A stretch of 36,428 nucleotides of DNA from Streptosporangiales bacterium (GTDB lineage Bacteria; Actinomycetota; Actinomycetes; Streptosporangiales; Streptosporangiaceae): the NCBI GenBank assembly GCA_017882645.1, contig JADGPC010000211.1, positions 1 to 36,428 of the forward strand, given 5' to 3'. The notes beneath the pieces are model-generated. The model was given only the letters and a program-made list of their open reading frames with translations, was not told where the DNA came from and ran no database searches. The stretch's first letter is position 1. Every line of letters starts with the position of its first letter. The translations under genes and the position numbers were made by a program. This document shows positions 8,662 to 16,895 of this stretch, piece after piece.

Positions 8662-8705
8662 GGCAGGCTGCGGACCACGCACTGTTAACGTGCCAGACTC
8701 CCCGG
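8662..8705 (+). promoter_or_regulatory. Conserved leader element, copy 1
   Basis: This 44-base segment matches 18455-18498 at about 35 of 44 positions by eye. The shared core is GGACCACG, five variable bases, TTAAC, one variable base, then TGCCAGACTCCCC. It lies 68 bases before the small Cys-rich gene at 8774, and the other copy lies before that gene's paralogue. Sequence between element and gene is poorly conserved, which suggests function in the element: promoter, operator or leader RNA. Which of these is not decidable from sequence. Confidence 0.6.
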
Positions 8706-8773
8706 AGCAGTTTGCTCGTCGGCCGTTCGGCAACTGTCAGCGCGGCCCTGCCACGTGACGGAGGTGGGTAAGC

Positions 8774-8983
8774 GTGAACAACGAGGAGACTGTGGCCTGG
8801 ATCCGCCAGGCCAACAACGAGTCGTGCTGGATGTGCGGTATCCGCCTGCGAGCCGACCAGATGGTCGCCGACGGCGGCCCTGCGTGCCCTGACGTCCGCT
8901 GGTACTGCCTGGATACGCGGGGATGCACGCAGCGCTGGACGGCGCGGGTCAGTGCGGTCTCCGGTTCGCCGCGGCCCTGGTAA
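8774..8983 (+). CDS. Small Cys-rich putative zinc-ribbon protein, copy 1
   Basis: This 69-residue protein opens MNNEETVAWIRQANNESCWM and continues CGIRLRADQMVADGG. It holds CxxC (CWMC), a Cys in GPAC, a Cys in RWYC and one more in RGCTQRW. This arrangement could bind one zinc. It is about 70% identical over the first 58 residues to the protein at 18599-18808; the C-terminal ends differ completely. Start is GTG 8774, preceded by GGAGGTGGG. I do not recognise the family. A nucleic-acid or protein adaptor role is possible but unproven. The conserved pattern across the two copies, including synonymous-type differences, argues that it is a real gene. Confidence 0.75.
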   Translation: MNNEETVAWIRQANNESCWMCGIRLRADQMVADGGPACPDVRWYCLDTRGCTQRWTARVSAVSGSPRPW

Positions 8984-9126
8984 GTTCCCGGCCCCGATCC
9001 TCGACGGTCGTCCGCCGGATCTGACCCGGGTTCATCCCGCCGCTTTCGACGGAGCGTGCTTCACGGGCGAGCACCGTTCCGGCCTCGACTCCACATCCCA
9101 AGGGACATCGTCGCTCTTATTTACTG

Positions 9127-9157
9127 GAACAGCATTGTATTAAAAACAACTCTGTTC
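9127..9157. promoter_or_regulatory. Palindromic operator upstream of the tetR-type gene
   Basis: GAACAGCATTGTATT (from 9127) is matched on the opposite strand by GAACAGAGTTGTTTT (from 9157), 12 of 15 positions, centred on 9142. The site abuts a -10-like TAGTCT (9158-9163) and covers the spacer and -35 zone. It is markedly more AT-rich than its surroundings. It is the natural candidate for binding by the TetR protein encoded 12 bases downstream, giving autoregulation. Confidence 0.72.
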
Positions 9158-9163
9158 TAGTCT
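9158..9163 (+). promoter_or_regulatory. Putative -10 box (TAGTCT) of leaderless tetR-type gene
   Basis: TAGTCT ends 6 bases before ATG 9170, and no Shine-Dalgarno is visible, which fits a leaderless transcript. The palindromic operator lies directly upstream. Confidence 0.45.
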
Positions 9164-9169
9164 CGGCAG

Positions 9170-9880
9170 ATGACACCGGACAGGCAACCGCCGACGGTCA
9201 TCGCCGACGACGCAGACTCGCCAGCTGGCAAGCGCCGGTACCGTTCCGCGCACCGGCGAATGCAGGCCGAGCAGACCCGGGCCAGCGCCATCGCTGCGGC
9301 TGGCCGCGTCTTCGCGGAGCGTGGCTGGATTGCCACGAATATGCGAGACGTCGCCCGCGAGGCCGACGTATCGGTGGAGACGCTGTATTCCGGCTTCGGG
9401 TCGAAGGCTGGGCTGCTGACGGCCGCACTGGATGTGGCCATCGTCGGCGACGATGAGCCGGTGCCGTTCGCGCAGCGGGCCGAGGCCGCCGTCATGGGCG
9501 CCGGTCCCACCATGGCGGCCAGGGCCCGGACCGCCGCGCAGGTGGTGACCGCGATCAACATGCGCATCCACCGCCTAGACCAGGCGCTGCGGCAGGGCGC
9601 GGCGGTCGAGGCCGTCCTGGCCGACCGGCTCGCCTCATCAGAGGCGAGCCGCCGCATTGCGGTCGCATCCGCGGCGACCATGGTCGCCAGGCGGCAGGTG
9701 ACGAGGTCAGAGGTCGACGAGATCGCCGTCCTGACTAGCTCAGTCGTGTACGACCTGCTGGCCCGCTCGTCGGGCTGGAGCAACGCCCAGTACGAGCAGT
9801 GGCTGGCCGAACGGCTGGCAGAACTCATTCAGCGGAACCAGAACGGCCAGGACATAGAACGACCCGACGACCGCGAGTGA
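9170..9880 (+). CDS. TetR/AcrR-family transcriptional regulator
   Basis: Residues about 38-85 form the TetR DNA-binding domain: TRASAIAAAGRVFAERGWIA, then TNMRDVAREADVSVETLYSG and FGSKAGLL. The rest of the 236 residues is a helical ligand-binding and dimerisation domain with no recognisable ligand signature. A clear palindrome and -10 box precede the gene, implying autorepression. The next gene, a hemerythrin-SRPBCC fusion, starts 36 bases downstream on the same strand and is probably its operon partner and target. An inducer linked to oxygen, nitric oxide or a hydrophobic ligand would fit that partner, but this is inference. The basic N-terminal extension (GKRRYRSAHRR) is longer than usual. 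Confidence 0.92.
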   Translation: MTPDRQPPTVIADDADSPAGKRRYRSAHRRMQAEQTRASAIAAAGRVFAERGWIATNMRDVAREADVSVETLYSGFGSKAGLLTAALDVAIVGDDEPVPFAQRAEAAVMGAGPTMAARARTAAQVVTAINMRIHRLDQALRQGAAVEAVLADRLASSEASRRIAVASAATMVARRQVTRSEVDEIAVLTSSVVYDLLARSSGWSNAQYEQWLAERLAELIQRNQNGQDIERPDDRE

Positions 9881-9915
9881 GCGGTCAGCCGGCACCTGGA
9901 TAAGGAGCCATCTCG

Positions 9916-11121
9916 ATGCGAACGATCAGTGACCAGCCCGCCGATACGACGATCATGGGCATTGTCCACGACGCTCTGCGCCGCGACCTGGGCCGGGCCG
10001 CCGCCGCGATCTCATCGGAGCCGGCCCCAGCCGACCGGCAGCGGGTTGCCATCGCGGTCCACGTCCAGTGGCTGATGGATTTCCTGCGTTCTCACCACGG
10101 CGGCGAGGACCAGGGCCTCTGGCCCCTGGTGCGGGCGCACAACCCGGGAGCCGGCGACATGCTTGACCAGATGGACGCCGACCACGCCAGGATCGGGCCG
10201 CAGATCGACCGCGTCGCCGACGCCGCCGCCAGCTACCAGGCAGGCCCCTCCTGCGCTGCCAGGGAAACCCTGGCCACGACGATCGAGATGCTCCGATCGG
10301 TTCTCGATCCGCATCTGCGGCGCGAGGAGGACGAGATGATGCCCATCGTCTCGCGCAGTATCACCGACGCTCAGTTCAAGGCCTACGAGAACGCCAGCCA
10401 CGTGGCCGCCAAGTCCAAGAAGGACCTCGGCCGCGAGGGACACTGGCTGATCGACAGCCTGGAACCCGAGCGCTTCGACGTGGTCGTGCATACCGTGGGA
10501 GCACTGCCACGATTTGTCATGCTGCACGCCCTGGCCAGGCCGTACCGGCAGGAATGCGCCGCACGCTGGGGACGGCAGGTCGAGGTCTCGCCGCTCGGCA
10601 AGCGCAGGCCGGCCGGCCAAGCCGATACCAGCCGTCAGCACGGCTGGTATCGCGTCCGCGGCCAGGTCAGCCTGGACATTCAGGCCTCGCCGCAGGCCTT
10701 GTACGACCTCGTCGCAGACGTCACCCGCATCGGCGAACGCAGCCCCGAATGTTACGCGGCGAGGTGGCTGCCTGGCCTGCCGCCGCACACCGTCGGCGCA
10801 CGCTTCCGCGGGCAGAACAGGAAGGGCCCGATCCGGTGGTCGCGCGTATGCGAGATCGTCACCGCTGAACCGGGGCAGGAATTCGCATACCGCACCATCC
10901 CCGAGCGAGCGGACCTCAGCCGCCGTGACTCCACGACCTGGAGTTATCGGTTCACGCCCGGGAACACCCAGACCAGGGTCACCCACTCCTACGACGTCAC
11001 CCAGCTCCCGCTGCGGCCCTTCCTGGCGCTCTATCGCCGGCTTATGCCACAGCACGCCGACATGCGGCCGGCGATGACCCGCAACCTCGCCGCCCTCAAG
11101 CAGACAGCCGAATTCGGCTGA
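9916..11121 (+). CDS. Hemerythrin-like domain fused to SRPBCC (polyketide cyclase-like) domain
   Basis: The first about 160 residues match the HHE cation-binding fold. Candidate di-iron ligands lie in IVHDALRRDL, FLRSHHGGEDQGLWP, MDADHARI and DPHLRREEDEMMP. Residues about 245-395 read like an SRPBCC/START-type lipid- or ligand-binding domain: GQVSLDIQASPQALYDLVAD, then SPECYAARWLPGLPPHTVGA, then WSRVCEIVTAEPGQEFAYRT, ending in PLRPFLALYRRLMP. The protein is soluble, with 401 residues. ATG 9916 has AAGGAG 8-9 bases upstream. The probable role is oxygen, NO or iron-linked sensing or oxidation of a bound small molecule. The neighbouring TetR gene suggests induction by a ligand. The function is not established. 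Confidence 0.88.
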   Translation: MRTISDQPADTTIMGIVHDALRRDLGRAAAAISSEPAPADRQRVAIAVHVQWLMDFLRSHHGGEDQGLWPLVRAHNPGAGDMLDQMDADHARIGPQIDRVADAAASYQAGPSCAARETLATTIEMLRSVLDPHLRREEDEMMPIVSRSITDAQFKAYENASHVAAKSKKDLGREGHWLIDSLEPERFDVVVHTVGALPRFVMLHALARPYRQECAARWGRQVEVSPLGKRRPAGQADTSRQHGWYRVRGQVSLDIQASPQALYDLVADVTRIGERSPECYAARWLPGLPPHTVGARFRGQNRKGPIRWSRVCEIVTAEPGQEFAYRTIPERADLSRRDSTTWSYRFTPGNTQTRVTHSYDVTQLPLRPFLALYRRLMPQHADMRPAMTRNLAALKQTAEFG

Positions 11122-11148
11122 GGCCGCTGGCCTGGCTCCGGCCATCGG

Positions 11149-12225
11149 TCACGATGCGCCCTCCGTCGGGCCGACCGCGGCGGGCGGATGCGGTGCGTCG
11201 GACAGGCTGGCCGTGACCGCGTCGCGGATCACCTCGAAGGCTTCGGCATAGAGCCCGTCGCTGAAGCGCGACCAGTAACGGGCTGTCGATTCGATCAGGT
11301 CCGGCTTGAGGTAATCCCGGACCTGAGTTTGCGAGGCGAATGAGCCGATGGCCAGAAGCTTGCCCTCAAGCTGGTCATCAATGGTCACGAAATGGTTGGG
11401 CCGGAAGTCCACCGTGGCCGACGGCGACTGGAAGCAGTAGACCCGCCCGACCTCCCGGCCAGCAACCATCGCCGCCTGGTGCGTGTTCCGATGATCCTGG
11501 TGCAAGTCGTGCAGCGAATGCGTGTAGATCACGGTGGGACGCACGATCTGGACGACGCGACTTATCGTCGCGATCGTCGGGTCGCCTTCGGCGATGCTGG
11601 TGTCGTGGAGATCTTCCAGGTAAAGGTCGGCGCCGATGGCTAGCGCGGCCATCTCGGACTCGCCGGCTCTGGTGCTCTCCGGGCCGCCGCGCGCACCGCG
11701 GCTAAGGGTCAGGATGGAGACCTCGTGGCCCATCCCGCGGTGGGCGAGGAGCGCGCCGGCGGCGCCTATCTCGACGTCGTCGGGGTGCGCGCCGATCGCG
11801 AGCACTGCCTGGCGGTTGGCCAGCCTGGCGGCCCGGCCCTTAGCAACGAGCGAGCCGACCGTGGCCAGCAGCTGATCGGGCGGCACCGTTTTCTCCAGGA
11901 ATTCGTCGGCGTCATCGCGCAGCGCGCTGACCACGTTGTCGAACGATGCGTGCGCGGTGAGCACGGCAACGGGCAGGTGGGGTGATATCTGCCGCAGCTG
12001 GCGGAGCAGCTGAATGCCCGTCATCCCCGGCATTTCGACGTCGGTCACGACCAGATCCCACGTTTGCGACCTGACGTCCTGCAGGGCGGCGGCGGGATCG
12101 GTCGTGTGCGTGACATCGAATCCGCCGCGTTCGCCCAGCAGATAGGTGAGGAAGCGGCCCGTCACCGGATCGTCCTCGACCACGAGTACCCTGCCGGGCG
12201 TCCCGTCACCGCTGGTGCTGCTCAT
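11149..12225 (-). CDS. Response regulator receiver fused to PIG-L/LmbE-family deacetylase
   Basis: This 358-residue protein is the last gene of the chemosensory operon. Residues about 12-125 are a CheY-like receiver with acidic pocket VVEDD, phospho-acceptor D62 (VVTDVEMPGM), T90 and K112. Residues about 139-335 are a PIG-L-type zinc hydrolase. It has AIGAHPDDVEIG (H147, D149, D150) and THSLHDLHQDHRNTH, whose H245 is the likely third zinc ligand, followed by the family end region DDQLEGKLLAIGSFASQTQ. PIG-L enzymes deacetylate N-acetylglucosamine-containing or related small molecules. Its substrate here is unknown. ATG 12225 overlaps the cheR stop as ATGA and has GGGAG upstream. It is the only obvious output in the operon, so phosphorylation by CheA may switch the deacetylase. 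Confidence 0.93.
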   Translation of the reverse strand: MSSTSGDGTPGRVLVVEDDPVTGRFLTYLLGERGGFDVTHTTDPAAALQDVRSQTWDLVVTDVEMPGMTGIQLLRQLRQISPHLPVAVLTAHASFDNVVSALRDDADEFLEKTVPPDQLLATVGSLVAKGRAARLANRQAVLAIGAHPDDVEIGAAGALLAHRGMGHEVSILTLSRGARGGPESTRAGESEMAALAIGADLYLEDLHDTSIAEGDPTIATISRVVQIVRPTVIYTHSLHDLHQDHRNTHQAAMVAGREVGRVYCFQSPSATVDFRPNHFVTIDDQLEGKLLAIGSFASQTQVRDYLKPDLIESTARYWSRFSDGLYAEAFEVIRDAVTASLSDAPHPPAAVGPTEGAS

Positions 12226-13499
12226 GGGCCACTCCCGTCGCTCCTCATCCCTGCATCGCGCACTCCGAGCCGCGCCCGGCATGCCGCCGCGATGTCGCTG
12301 ATGTCGATCTGCTGGAGCATCCGCTCATGCCTGTGATCGGCGGGGTCGAACGTGCGCAGCGCCTGCTCGTAGGCGCGCCGGGCCGCAGGCTCGTCATCCA
12401 GCGCGTCGTAGGCACGGCCGAGCGTGAATGCCGCGAGCGCAAACGCTGCGTCGGCGCAGAGGGCCCGGCGCAGCGCTGCCGCCGATCTCGCCGGGCGGCC
12501 TGCTTCGAGCCAGACCAGCCCGTCGATGAAATGGGCGTCGGCATCGAGCGGGTCATCCGCGAGCAGCGCGTCCACGTAGCTGAGGGCGCCACCTCGGTCG
12601 CCGTTGTCGGCTGCTTCCAGGGCCGCGTCCAGCCGCTGCTCACGGGTGAGCAGCAACGCTGGCTGGTGCGGGCGGCGCTGACGCAGCCTCGATGCTCGAA
12701 TCTCGCCCTCGGGGCGGCGGCCGGGTGACCCCGGCGGGCGGGGCGGCCGCAGCAGCGCGTCGGCAGCACCGAGCAGCAGAATGCCGCCTGGCCGCAGGGA
12801 ATGCTCGAGTGATTCGATCACCCGCCGCACGAGGGCAGCGTCGAAGTAGATGAGCACGTTCCGGCAGGAAATCAGGTCAAAGGCCGCCTCGCCGGCCGGC
12901 GGCGCCTGGTCGCAGGCAAGGTTGTGCCGCCTGAAGCGCACCAGGTCACGCAGGTGCTCGCGAACGAGGTAGTGCCCGTCGGCCTGCCGGTCAAGGTAGC
13001 GCGTGCGGAGCGACGATTCCAGGCCGCGCACGGCCCGGGCACCGTACCGGCCACGCGCGGCAGCGGCGAGCGCGGCGACGGACACGTCGGTCCCCAGCAC
13101 GGAGACCGGCACGTCCGGCACGGCTAGCACGTCCGCCGCCAGCAGCGCCAGCGTGTAGGCCTCTTCACCGCTCGCACAGCCGGCGCTCCACACCCGGATG
13201 CCCGGTGAGCCTGCGGCCCGGGCAGAGTCCAGCAGCCGCCGCCACGGGATCGTATCGAGCTGTCCGCGGTCCCGTACGAATGACGTCTCCTGAATGGTCA
13301 CCTCGTCGATCAGCCGGTCCAGCAGATCGCGGCCATCCGGGCCTGCGGCGATGCTGGCCAACGTGCCGGGATCGAGGCCTGGCGCTGCCCGGTCCGCTGC
13401 GGCCAGGATGGCCGTCTTCCGCGCCGCTGGCAGGACGATGCCAGTCTCGGCGCGGATCAGCTCGGTGATCCCGGCCAGTGCAGCGGACTCGTGCTTCAT
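12222..13499 (-). CDS. cheR: CheR-type chemoreceptor methyltransferase with TPR-like C-terminus
   Basis: CheR transfers methyl groups from SAM to receptor glutamates for adaptation. The 425-residue protein keeps the CheR signature DEVTIQETSFVRD (residues 66-78), the SAM loop WSAGCASGEEAYTLA (about 104-118), VLGTDVS and the CheR box FDLISCRNVLIYFD. After residue about 280 the sequence turns into helical repeats: LDAALEAADNGDRGGALSYV, DADAHFIDGLVWLEAGRPA and AAFTLGRAYDALDDEPAARR. These look like two or three TPRs, as in the CheR-TPR proteins of non-flagellar chemosensory systems such as WspC. Start and stop overlap the neighbours by 4 bases. The MCP here has no C-terminal NWETF-like tether, consistent with another recruitment mode. 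Confidence 0.93.
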   Translation of the reverse strand: MKHESAALAGITELIRAETGIVLPAARKTAILAAADRAAPGLDPGTLASIAAGPDGRDLLDRLIDEVTIQETSFVRDRGQLDTIPWRRLLDSARAAGSPGIRVWSAGCASGEEAYTLALLAADVLAVPDVPVSVLGTDVSVAALAAAARGRYGARAVRGLESSLRTRYLDRQADGHYLVREHLRDLVRFRRHNLACDQAPPAGEAAFDLISCRNVLIYFDAALVRRVIESLEHSLRPGGILLLGAADALLRPPRPPGSPGRRPEGEIRASRLRQRRPHQPALLLTREQRLDAALEAADNGDRGGALSYVDALLADDPLDADAHFIDGLVWLEAGRPARSAAALRRALCADAAFALAAFTLGRAYDALDDEPAARRAYEQALRTFDPADHRHERMLQQIDISDIAAACRARLGVRDAGMRSDGSGP

Positions 13500-14524
13500 C
13501 GCAGTGGCTGATGGCGCAGGGCCAGCAGGCAGGCAGCGATCTCGGCCGGCGGCAGGACGACATCGATCCCGAGTTCTGTCGCGGCCTTCGGCATCCCGAA
13601 GACCGCCGACGACTGCTCGTCCTGGGCGATGGCGAGCCCGCCGCCGCGGCGCACGTCGGCCGCGCCGATGGCGCCGTCCCTGCCCATGCCAGACAGCACC
13701 ACGGCCACGCCGGCGCTGCCGGCGGCGTCGGCGATGCTGGTGAGGAGGACATTGCCGGATGGCCGGTGCGCCCCGGCGTTTGTCAGCCGGTCAAGGTGCA
13801 ACCGCCCGCCGGCCGCCAGCATCAGGTGGGCGCCTTCAGGCGCGAGCGAAGCTCCGGTCATGACCATAGCCCCCTGTGTCGCGAGCCGCACCGGAAGCGC
13901 TACCGACTGGTCGAGCCATCGGACGAGGCCGTCGGTGAACCCGGCCGCTATGTGCTGAACGATCAGGACCGGAATCGGGTAGTCGGCTGGCAGCGCCTCG
14001 AGCAGGTACATCAGGAGCTGAGGGCCACCGGTGGACGCGCAGATGCCGATCACCGAGGCGCGGCGGCCCTGGACGGGAGCGCGAGGCCGGATCCCGAGCC
14101 TGGCCCGCGGATGGCGGATGACCCGGGCCCGGCTGAGCGTCCTGACCCGATGCCGGAAGGCGGCGCCGGCCATCCCGGCCGGGTCACGCAGGTCGAGATC
14201 GTCCTTCGCCAGCGCGTCTAGCGCTCCCGCCGCCAGGGCGGCTGAGGTCATGTCACTGCCGGGCCCGACATAAGAGGACAGCACGAGAATCGGCATGGGC
14301 CGTGAGCTCATGATCTCCTCGACCGCCCTGAGTCCGTCCATGCCGGGCAGCTCAAGATCCATGGTCAGCAGATCTGGCTCCATGCCGGGCAGCGCTGCCG
14401 CTGCTTCCTCCGCGGTCGCGGCGAACGCCACGACCTCGATATCGCCGTCATATTCGAGCATCCGCCGCAGCCCGGTGGCGTACACGCCGGAGTCCTCGCA
14501 GACCAGCACGCGCACTGCGCTCAT
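13496..14524 (-). CDS. cheB: CheB-type receptor methylesterase with receiver domain
   Basis: CheB removes methyl groups from the chemoreceptor when its receiver is phosphorylated by CheA. The receiver occupies residues 1-120, with acceptor D56 in LLTMDLELPGMDG and K107 as the switch lysine. The esterase domain (about 155-335) has catalytic S164 (ICASTGGPQ), H191 (IVQHIAAGF) and D283 (LSGMGRDG). S164 is at the same number as in E. coli CheB, and the others are within 3 positions. The length of 342 residues is normal. The gene overlaps cheA upstream and cheR downstream by ATGA, so adaptation enzymes should be made in fixed proportion. Confidence 0.95.
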   Translation of the reverse strand: MSAVRVLVCEDSGVYATGLRRMLEYDGDIEVVAFAATAEEAAAALPGMEPDLLTMDLELPGMDGLRAVEEIMSSRPMPILVLSSYVGPGSDMTSAALAAGALDALAKDDLDLRDPAGMAGAAFRHRVRTLSRARVIRHPRARLGIRPRAPVQGRRASVIGICASTGGPQLLMYLLEALPADYPIPVLIVQHIAAGFTDGLVRWLDQSVALPVRLATQGAMVMTGASLAPEGAHLMLAAGGRLHLDRLTNAGAHRPSGNVLLTSIADAAGSAGVAVVLSGMGRDGAIGAADVRRGGGLAIAQDEQSSAVFGMPKAATELGIDVVLPPAEIAACLLALRHQPLR

Positions 14525-16494
14525 GCCTTCACCCGGCCGACGAGCCGCTCGACGGTCGCGAGCATGGCCTGCTGGTCAAAGCTTCGCTTGGCCATGTAAG
14601 CGTCGGCGCCAGCCTCGAGCCCCTCCCGCCGGTCGTCCTCTGATCCCAGCGTGGTGAGGATCACGACCGGCAGCGACGAGCGGGTGGCGTGGGCGCGAAT
14701 GGCCCGCGTGAGCTGGATCCCGTCCAGCTCGGGCATCTGCAGGTCAGTGATGACGAGCGCGATCTCCGGATCTCGGTCGAGCGAGTCGAGCGCGTCCATT
14801 CCGTCGCGCGCGGTGACCACCGGATAGCCCGCGGCTTCGAGAATGCCCCGCTGGAGCTCGCGGACGGTAAACGAGTCCTCGACCACGAGAATCCGGGGGG
14901 CAGCGGGCAGTCGGGACCCGGGTTCAGGTGCTGCTGTCGTGCCATGTCGCCGGGATTCGCGGGTCAGCATGCTCGGCTCGATGATCAGGGCGATCCTGCC
15001 GTCCCCCAGGATGGCAGCGCCGAGGTATCCTTCCGCGCCAGCCAGCAAAGTCCCGAGCGGCTTGATCATGACCAGGGCCTGGCCGAGGAGCGCGTCGCAC
15101 GTCGCGACGGCCTGCCGGCCGCCGACGGAGATGACGAGAGCAGGCGGTCTGGCGGGCAGCGACGGCATGTCGGTGCCTAGCAGCACAGCAAGGTCAGTGA
15201 TCGGCACGGCCTTGCCGTGAACGTGCAGTGACTGCACGCCCTGCAGGGCCAGGGTCCGGGTCACGGTCATCACTTCGCTGATCGCGGCGAGCGGTACCCC
15301 GTAGACGTCGGCGCCGCGCTCGACCAGGAGCACCTCGACGAGGGCAAGCGCGAGCGGCAGCAGCAGGATGATCTCCATCCCGCGGCCGGGCTCGCTACGT
15401 ATCTCGAAGCTGCCGCCCATGGACCGCACGTATGCGCCGACGGCGTCAAGACCTACACCGCGACCAGCGAGGTCGGTCACCTGCGCGGCCGTCGAGTACC
15501 CCGGCCGGGCGAGAAGGTCCGCGAGTGATCCGGCGCGGCTGGCCTCCTCGGCGACCTTCGCGGTCACTCCCCGGCCGTCATCGGTGACCGTGATCTGCAC
15601 CACGGCACCTCGGGGCTCGGCCCGCAATTCGATCCGGGCGCGCGGAGCCTTGCCCGCCCGCTGGCGCTCGCCGGGCGGCTCGACGCCGTGCACGACCGCA
15701 TTGCGCAGGAGGTGAACCAGCGGCTCCGTCAGGCTCTCGATGATGACGCGGTCGAGTTCCGTCTCGGCGCCAGTAATGACAAACTCGACATCCTTTCCCG
15801 CCGTGTGGGCCAGGTCTCTCACCGCCCGCGGCAGCCGGCCGGCGATCACCGCCAGCGGCAGCGTTCGCATCCCTACGGCTGTGTCCTGCAGTTCGTCGAA
15901 GAGGCGAGTGCCCGCTCCGAGTGCGTCCGCGACCTCCGCCGACGGCGGGCCATCCGTCCCGAGGGCGTGCGCGAGCCGCCGCCGGTCCTGCATGATCTCC
16001 CCGGCTATGTCGAGCAGATCATCGATCTTGCCGGCGGGCACCCGCAGCGAATGGGCGGCCGGTGCCGGCTCGGCCGCTGGTGCCGGCTCGGCCGCTGGTG
16101 CCGGCTCGGCCGCGCCAGCGGCCAGCTCATCCCGGCATTTCTCAAGGTCGTCCAGCAATCCGTCGGCGGACGAGCCGACCGGCTGTCCGGTCACCTGCGC
16201 GCGAATCGCAGCGGTCGCACGCAGCAGCGGCGCGGCCATCGACGGCGGGGAGGCCCCCGATCCGCGCACTTGGGCCAGTACGTCCTCAGCGGCGGCCGCC
16301 ATGGCCTGGATGTCGCCGAACCCGAGCATCCCGGCCGCGCCCTTGATGGTGTGCGCGTGCCGGAACAGCGAGTCGACGGCGTCGGCTCCCGCATCTCCAG
16401 CCTCGATCGCGACCAGCGCGGCATCCATCTGCTCAAGCCGCTTCGACGTCTCGTCGCGGAAAAGCTCGATCAGCCTGGTGTCGGGATCGCTCAT
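14521..16494 (-). CDS. cheA: Hybrid CheA histidine kinase with C-terminal receiver
   Basis: CheA autophosphorylates in response to the receptor and passes phosphate to receivers. The order in 657 residues is as follows. An Hpt domain has H48 in FRHAHTIKGAAGMLG. A flexible linker with AEPAPA repeats (about 127-146) follows. A dimerisation segment comes next. The HATPase has the N box LLRNAVVHGVEPPGE and G boxes DDGRGV and GRGVGLDAVGAYV. A CheW-like domain lies at about 385-510, and a receiver at about 535-655 with acceptor Asp in ITDLQMPELDG. There is no CheY-binding P2 domain. The attached receiver resembles FrzE and WspE-type kinases, where it acts as phosphate sink or switch. ATGA overlaps flank both ends. 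Confidence 0.95.
   Translation of the reverse strand: MSDPDTRLIELFRDETSKRLEQMDAALVAIEAGDAGADAVDSLFRHAHTIKGAAGMLGFGDIQAMAAAAEDVLAQVRGSGASPPSMAAPLLRATAAIRAQVTGQPVGSSADGLLDDLEKCRDELAAGAAEPAPAAEPAPAAEPAPAAHSLRVPAGKIDDLLDIAGEIMQDRRRLAHALGTDGPPSAEVADALGAGTRLFDELQDTAVGMRTLPLAVIAGRLPRAVRDLAHTAGKDVEFVITGAETELDRVIIESLTEPLVHLLRNAVVHGVEPPGERQRAGKAPRARIELRAEPRGAVVQITVTDDGRGVTAKVAEEASRAGSLADLLARPGYSTAAQVTDLAGRGVGLDAVGAYVRSMGGSFEIRSEPGRGMEIILLLPLALALVEVLLVERGADVYGVPLAAISEVMTVTRTLALQGVQSLHVHGKAVPITDLAVLLGTDMPSLPARPPALVISVGGRQAVATCDALLGQALVMIKPLGTLLAGAEGYLGAAILGDGRIALIIEPSMLTRESRRHGTTAAPEPGSRLPAAPRILVVEDSFTVRELQRGILEAAGYPVVTARDGMDALDSLDRDPEIALVITDLQMPELDGIQLTRAIRAHATRSSLPVVILTTLGSEDDRREGLEAGADAYMAKRSFDQQAMLATVERLVGRVKA
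16061..16113. repeat. 18-bp tandem repeat in the cheA linker
   Basis: GGTGCCGGCTCGGCCGCT occurs at 16061 and 16079, and a third copy lacking its last base begins at 16097. On the coding strand it encodes three AEPAPA units in the Hpt-HATPase linker. The copies are identical, so the array is likely recent and prone to slippage in units of six residues. Confidence 0.9.
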
Positions 16495-16895
16495 GACCGG
16501 ACCTGCTCGAGCACGTCAAGGACGCGCGGCACGTCGAGCACGCCGATCAGACAGTCCCCCGCGAGCGCAGCACCGACGAGCAGCTCTGACGGTGCGTCGT
16601 CGGCCGGATCCCCCAGTTCACAGACTGCGCTCACGCCGTCTATCGCGAATCCAGCCCGGCGGCCTGCTACGTCGGTGACCAGCAGGCAGCCGGGCGGTGC
16701 CACTCGCGCGACGCCGAGGAGCAGGGCCAGATCGGCCACCGGGACGATCTGCCCGCGCAGGTTGCATACGCCTAGCAGCTCAGGCCGGGAACCCGGCACC
16801 GTGCGAACAGTGCCCAGGGCAGCTACCTCGCTGACCTGCTCGACGGGAACCGCGTAAGCCTCGGATCCCACTTGCAGCCGTACGTAGACACTCAC
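16491..16895 (-). CDS. cheW: CheW-type coupling protein
   Basis: CheW links the receptor tip to CheA. The 134-residue protein is a single CheW domain: [20 protein letters not shown], then [20 protein letters not shown] and VADLALLLG, then [20 protein letters not shown]. Length and the NLRG motif are typical. It is the second gene of the operon, overlapping both the MCP and cheA by ATGA. Only this one stand-alone CheW is present, so a single dedicated array is implied. Confidence 0.94.
   Translation of the reverse strand: MSVYVRLQVGSEAYAVPVEQVSEVAALGTVRTVPGSRPELLGVCNLRGQIVPVADLALLLGVARVAPPGCLLVTDVAGRRAGFAIDGVSAVCELGDPADDAPSELLVGAALAGDCLIGVLDVPRVLDVLEQVRS

Noticed and set aside
7078-8733. Long minus-strand frame opposite the NhaA fusion
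   Set aside because: The composition is Arg/Asp/Gly-rich without recognisable motifs, and the plus strand encodes a well-conserved antiporter.
16061-16113. Short regular repeats as a CRISPR array
   Set aside because: Units are contiguous, without spacers, and encode the AEPAPA linker of CheA.
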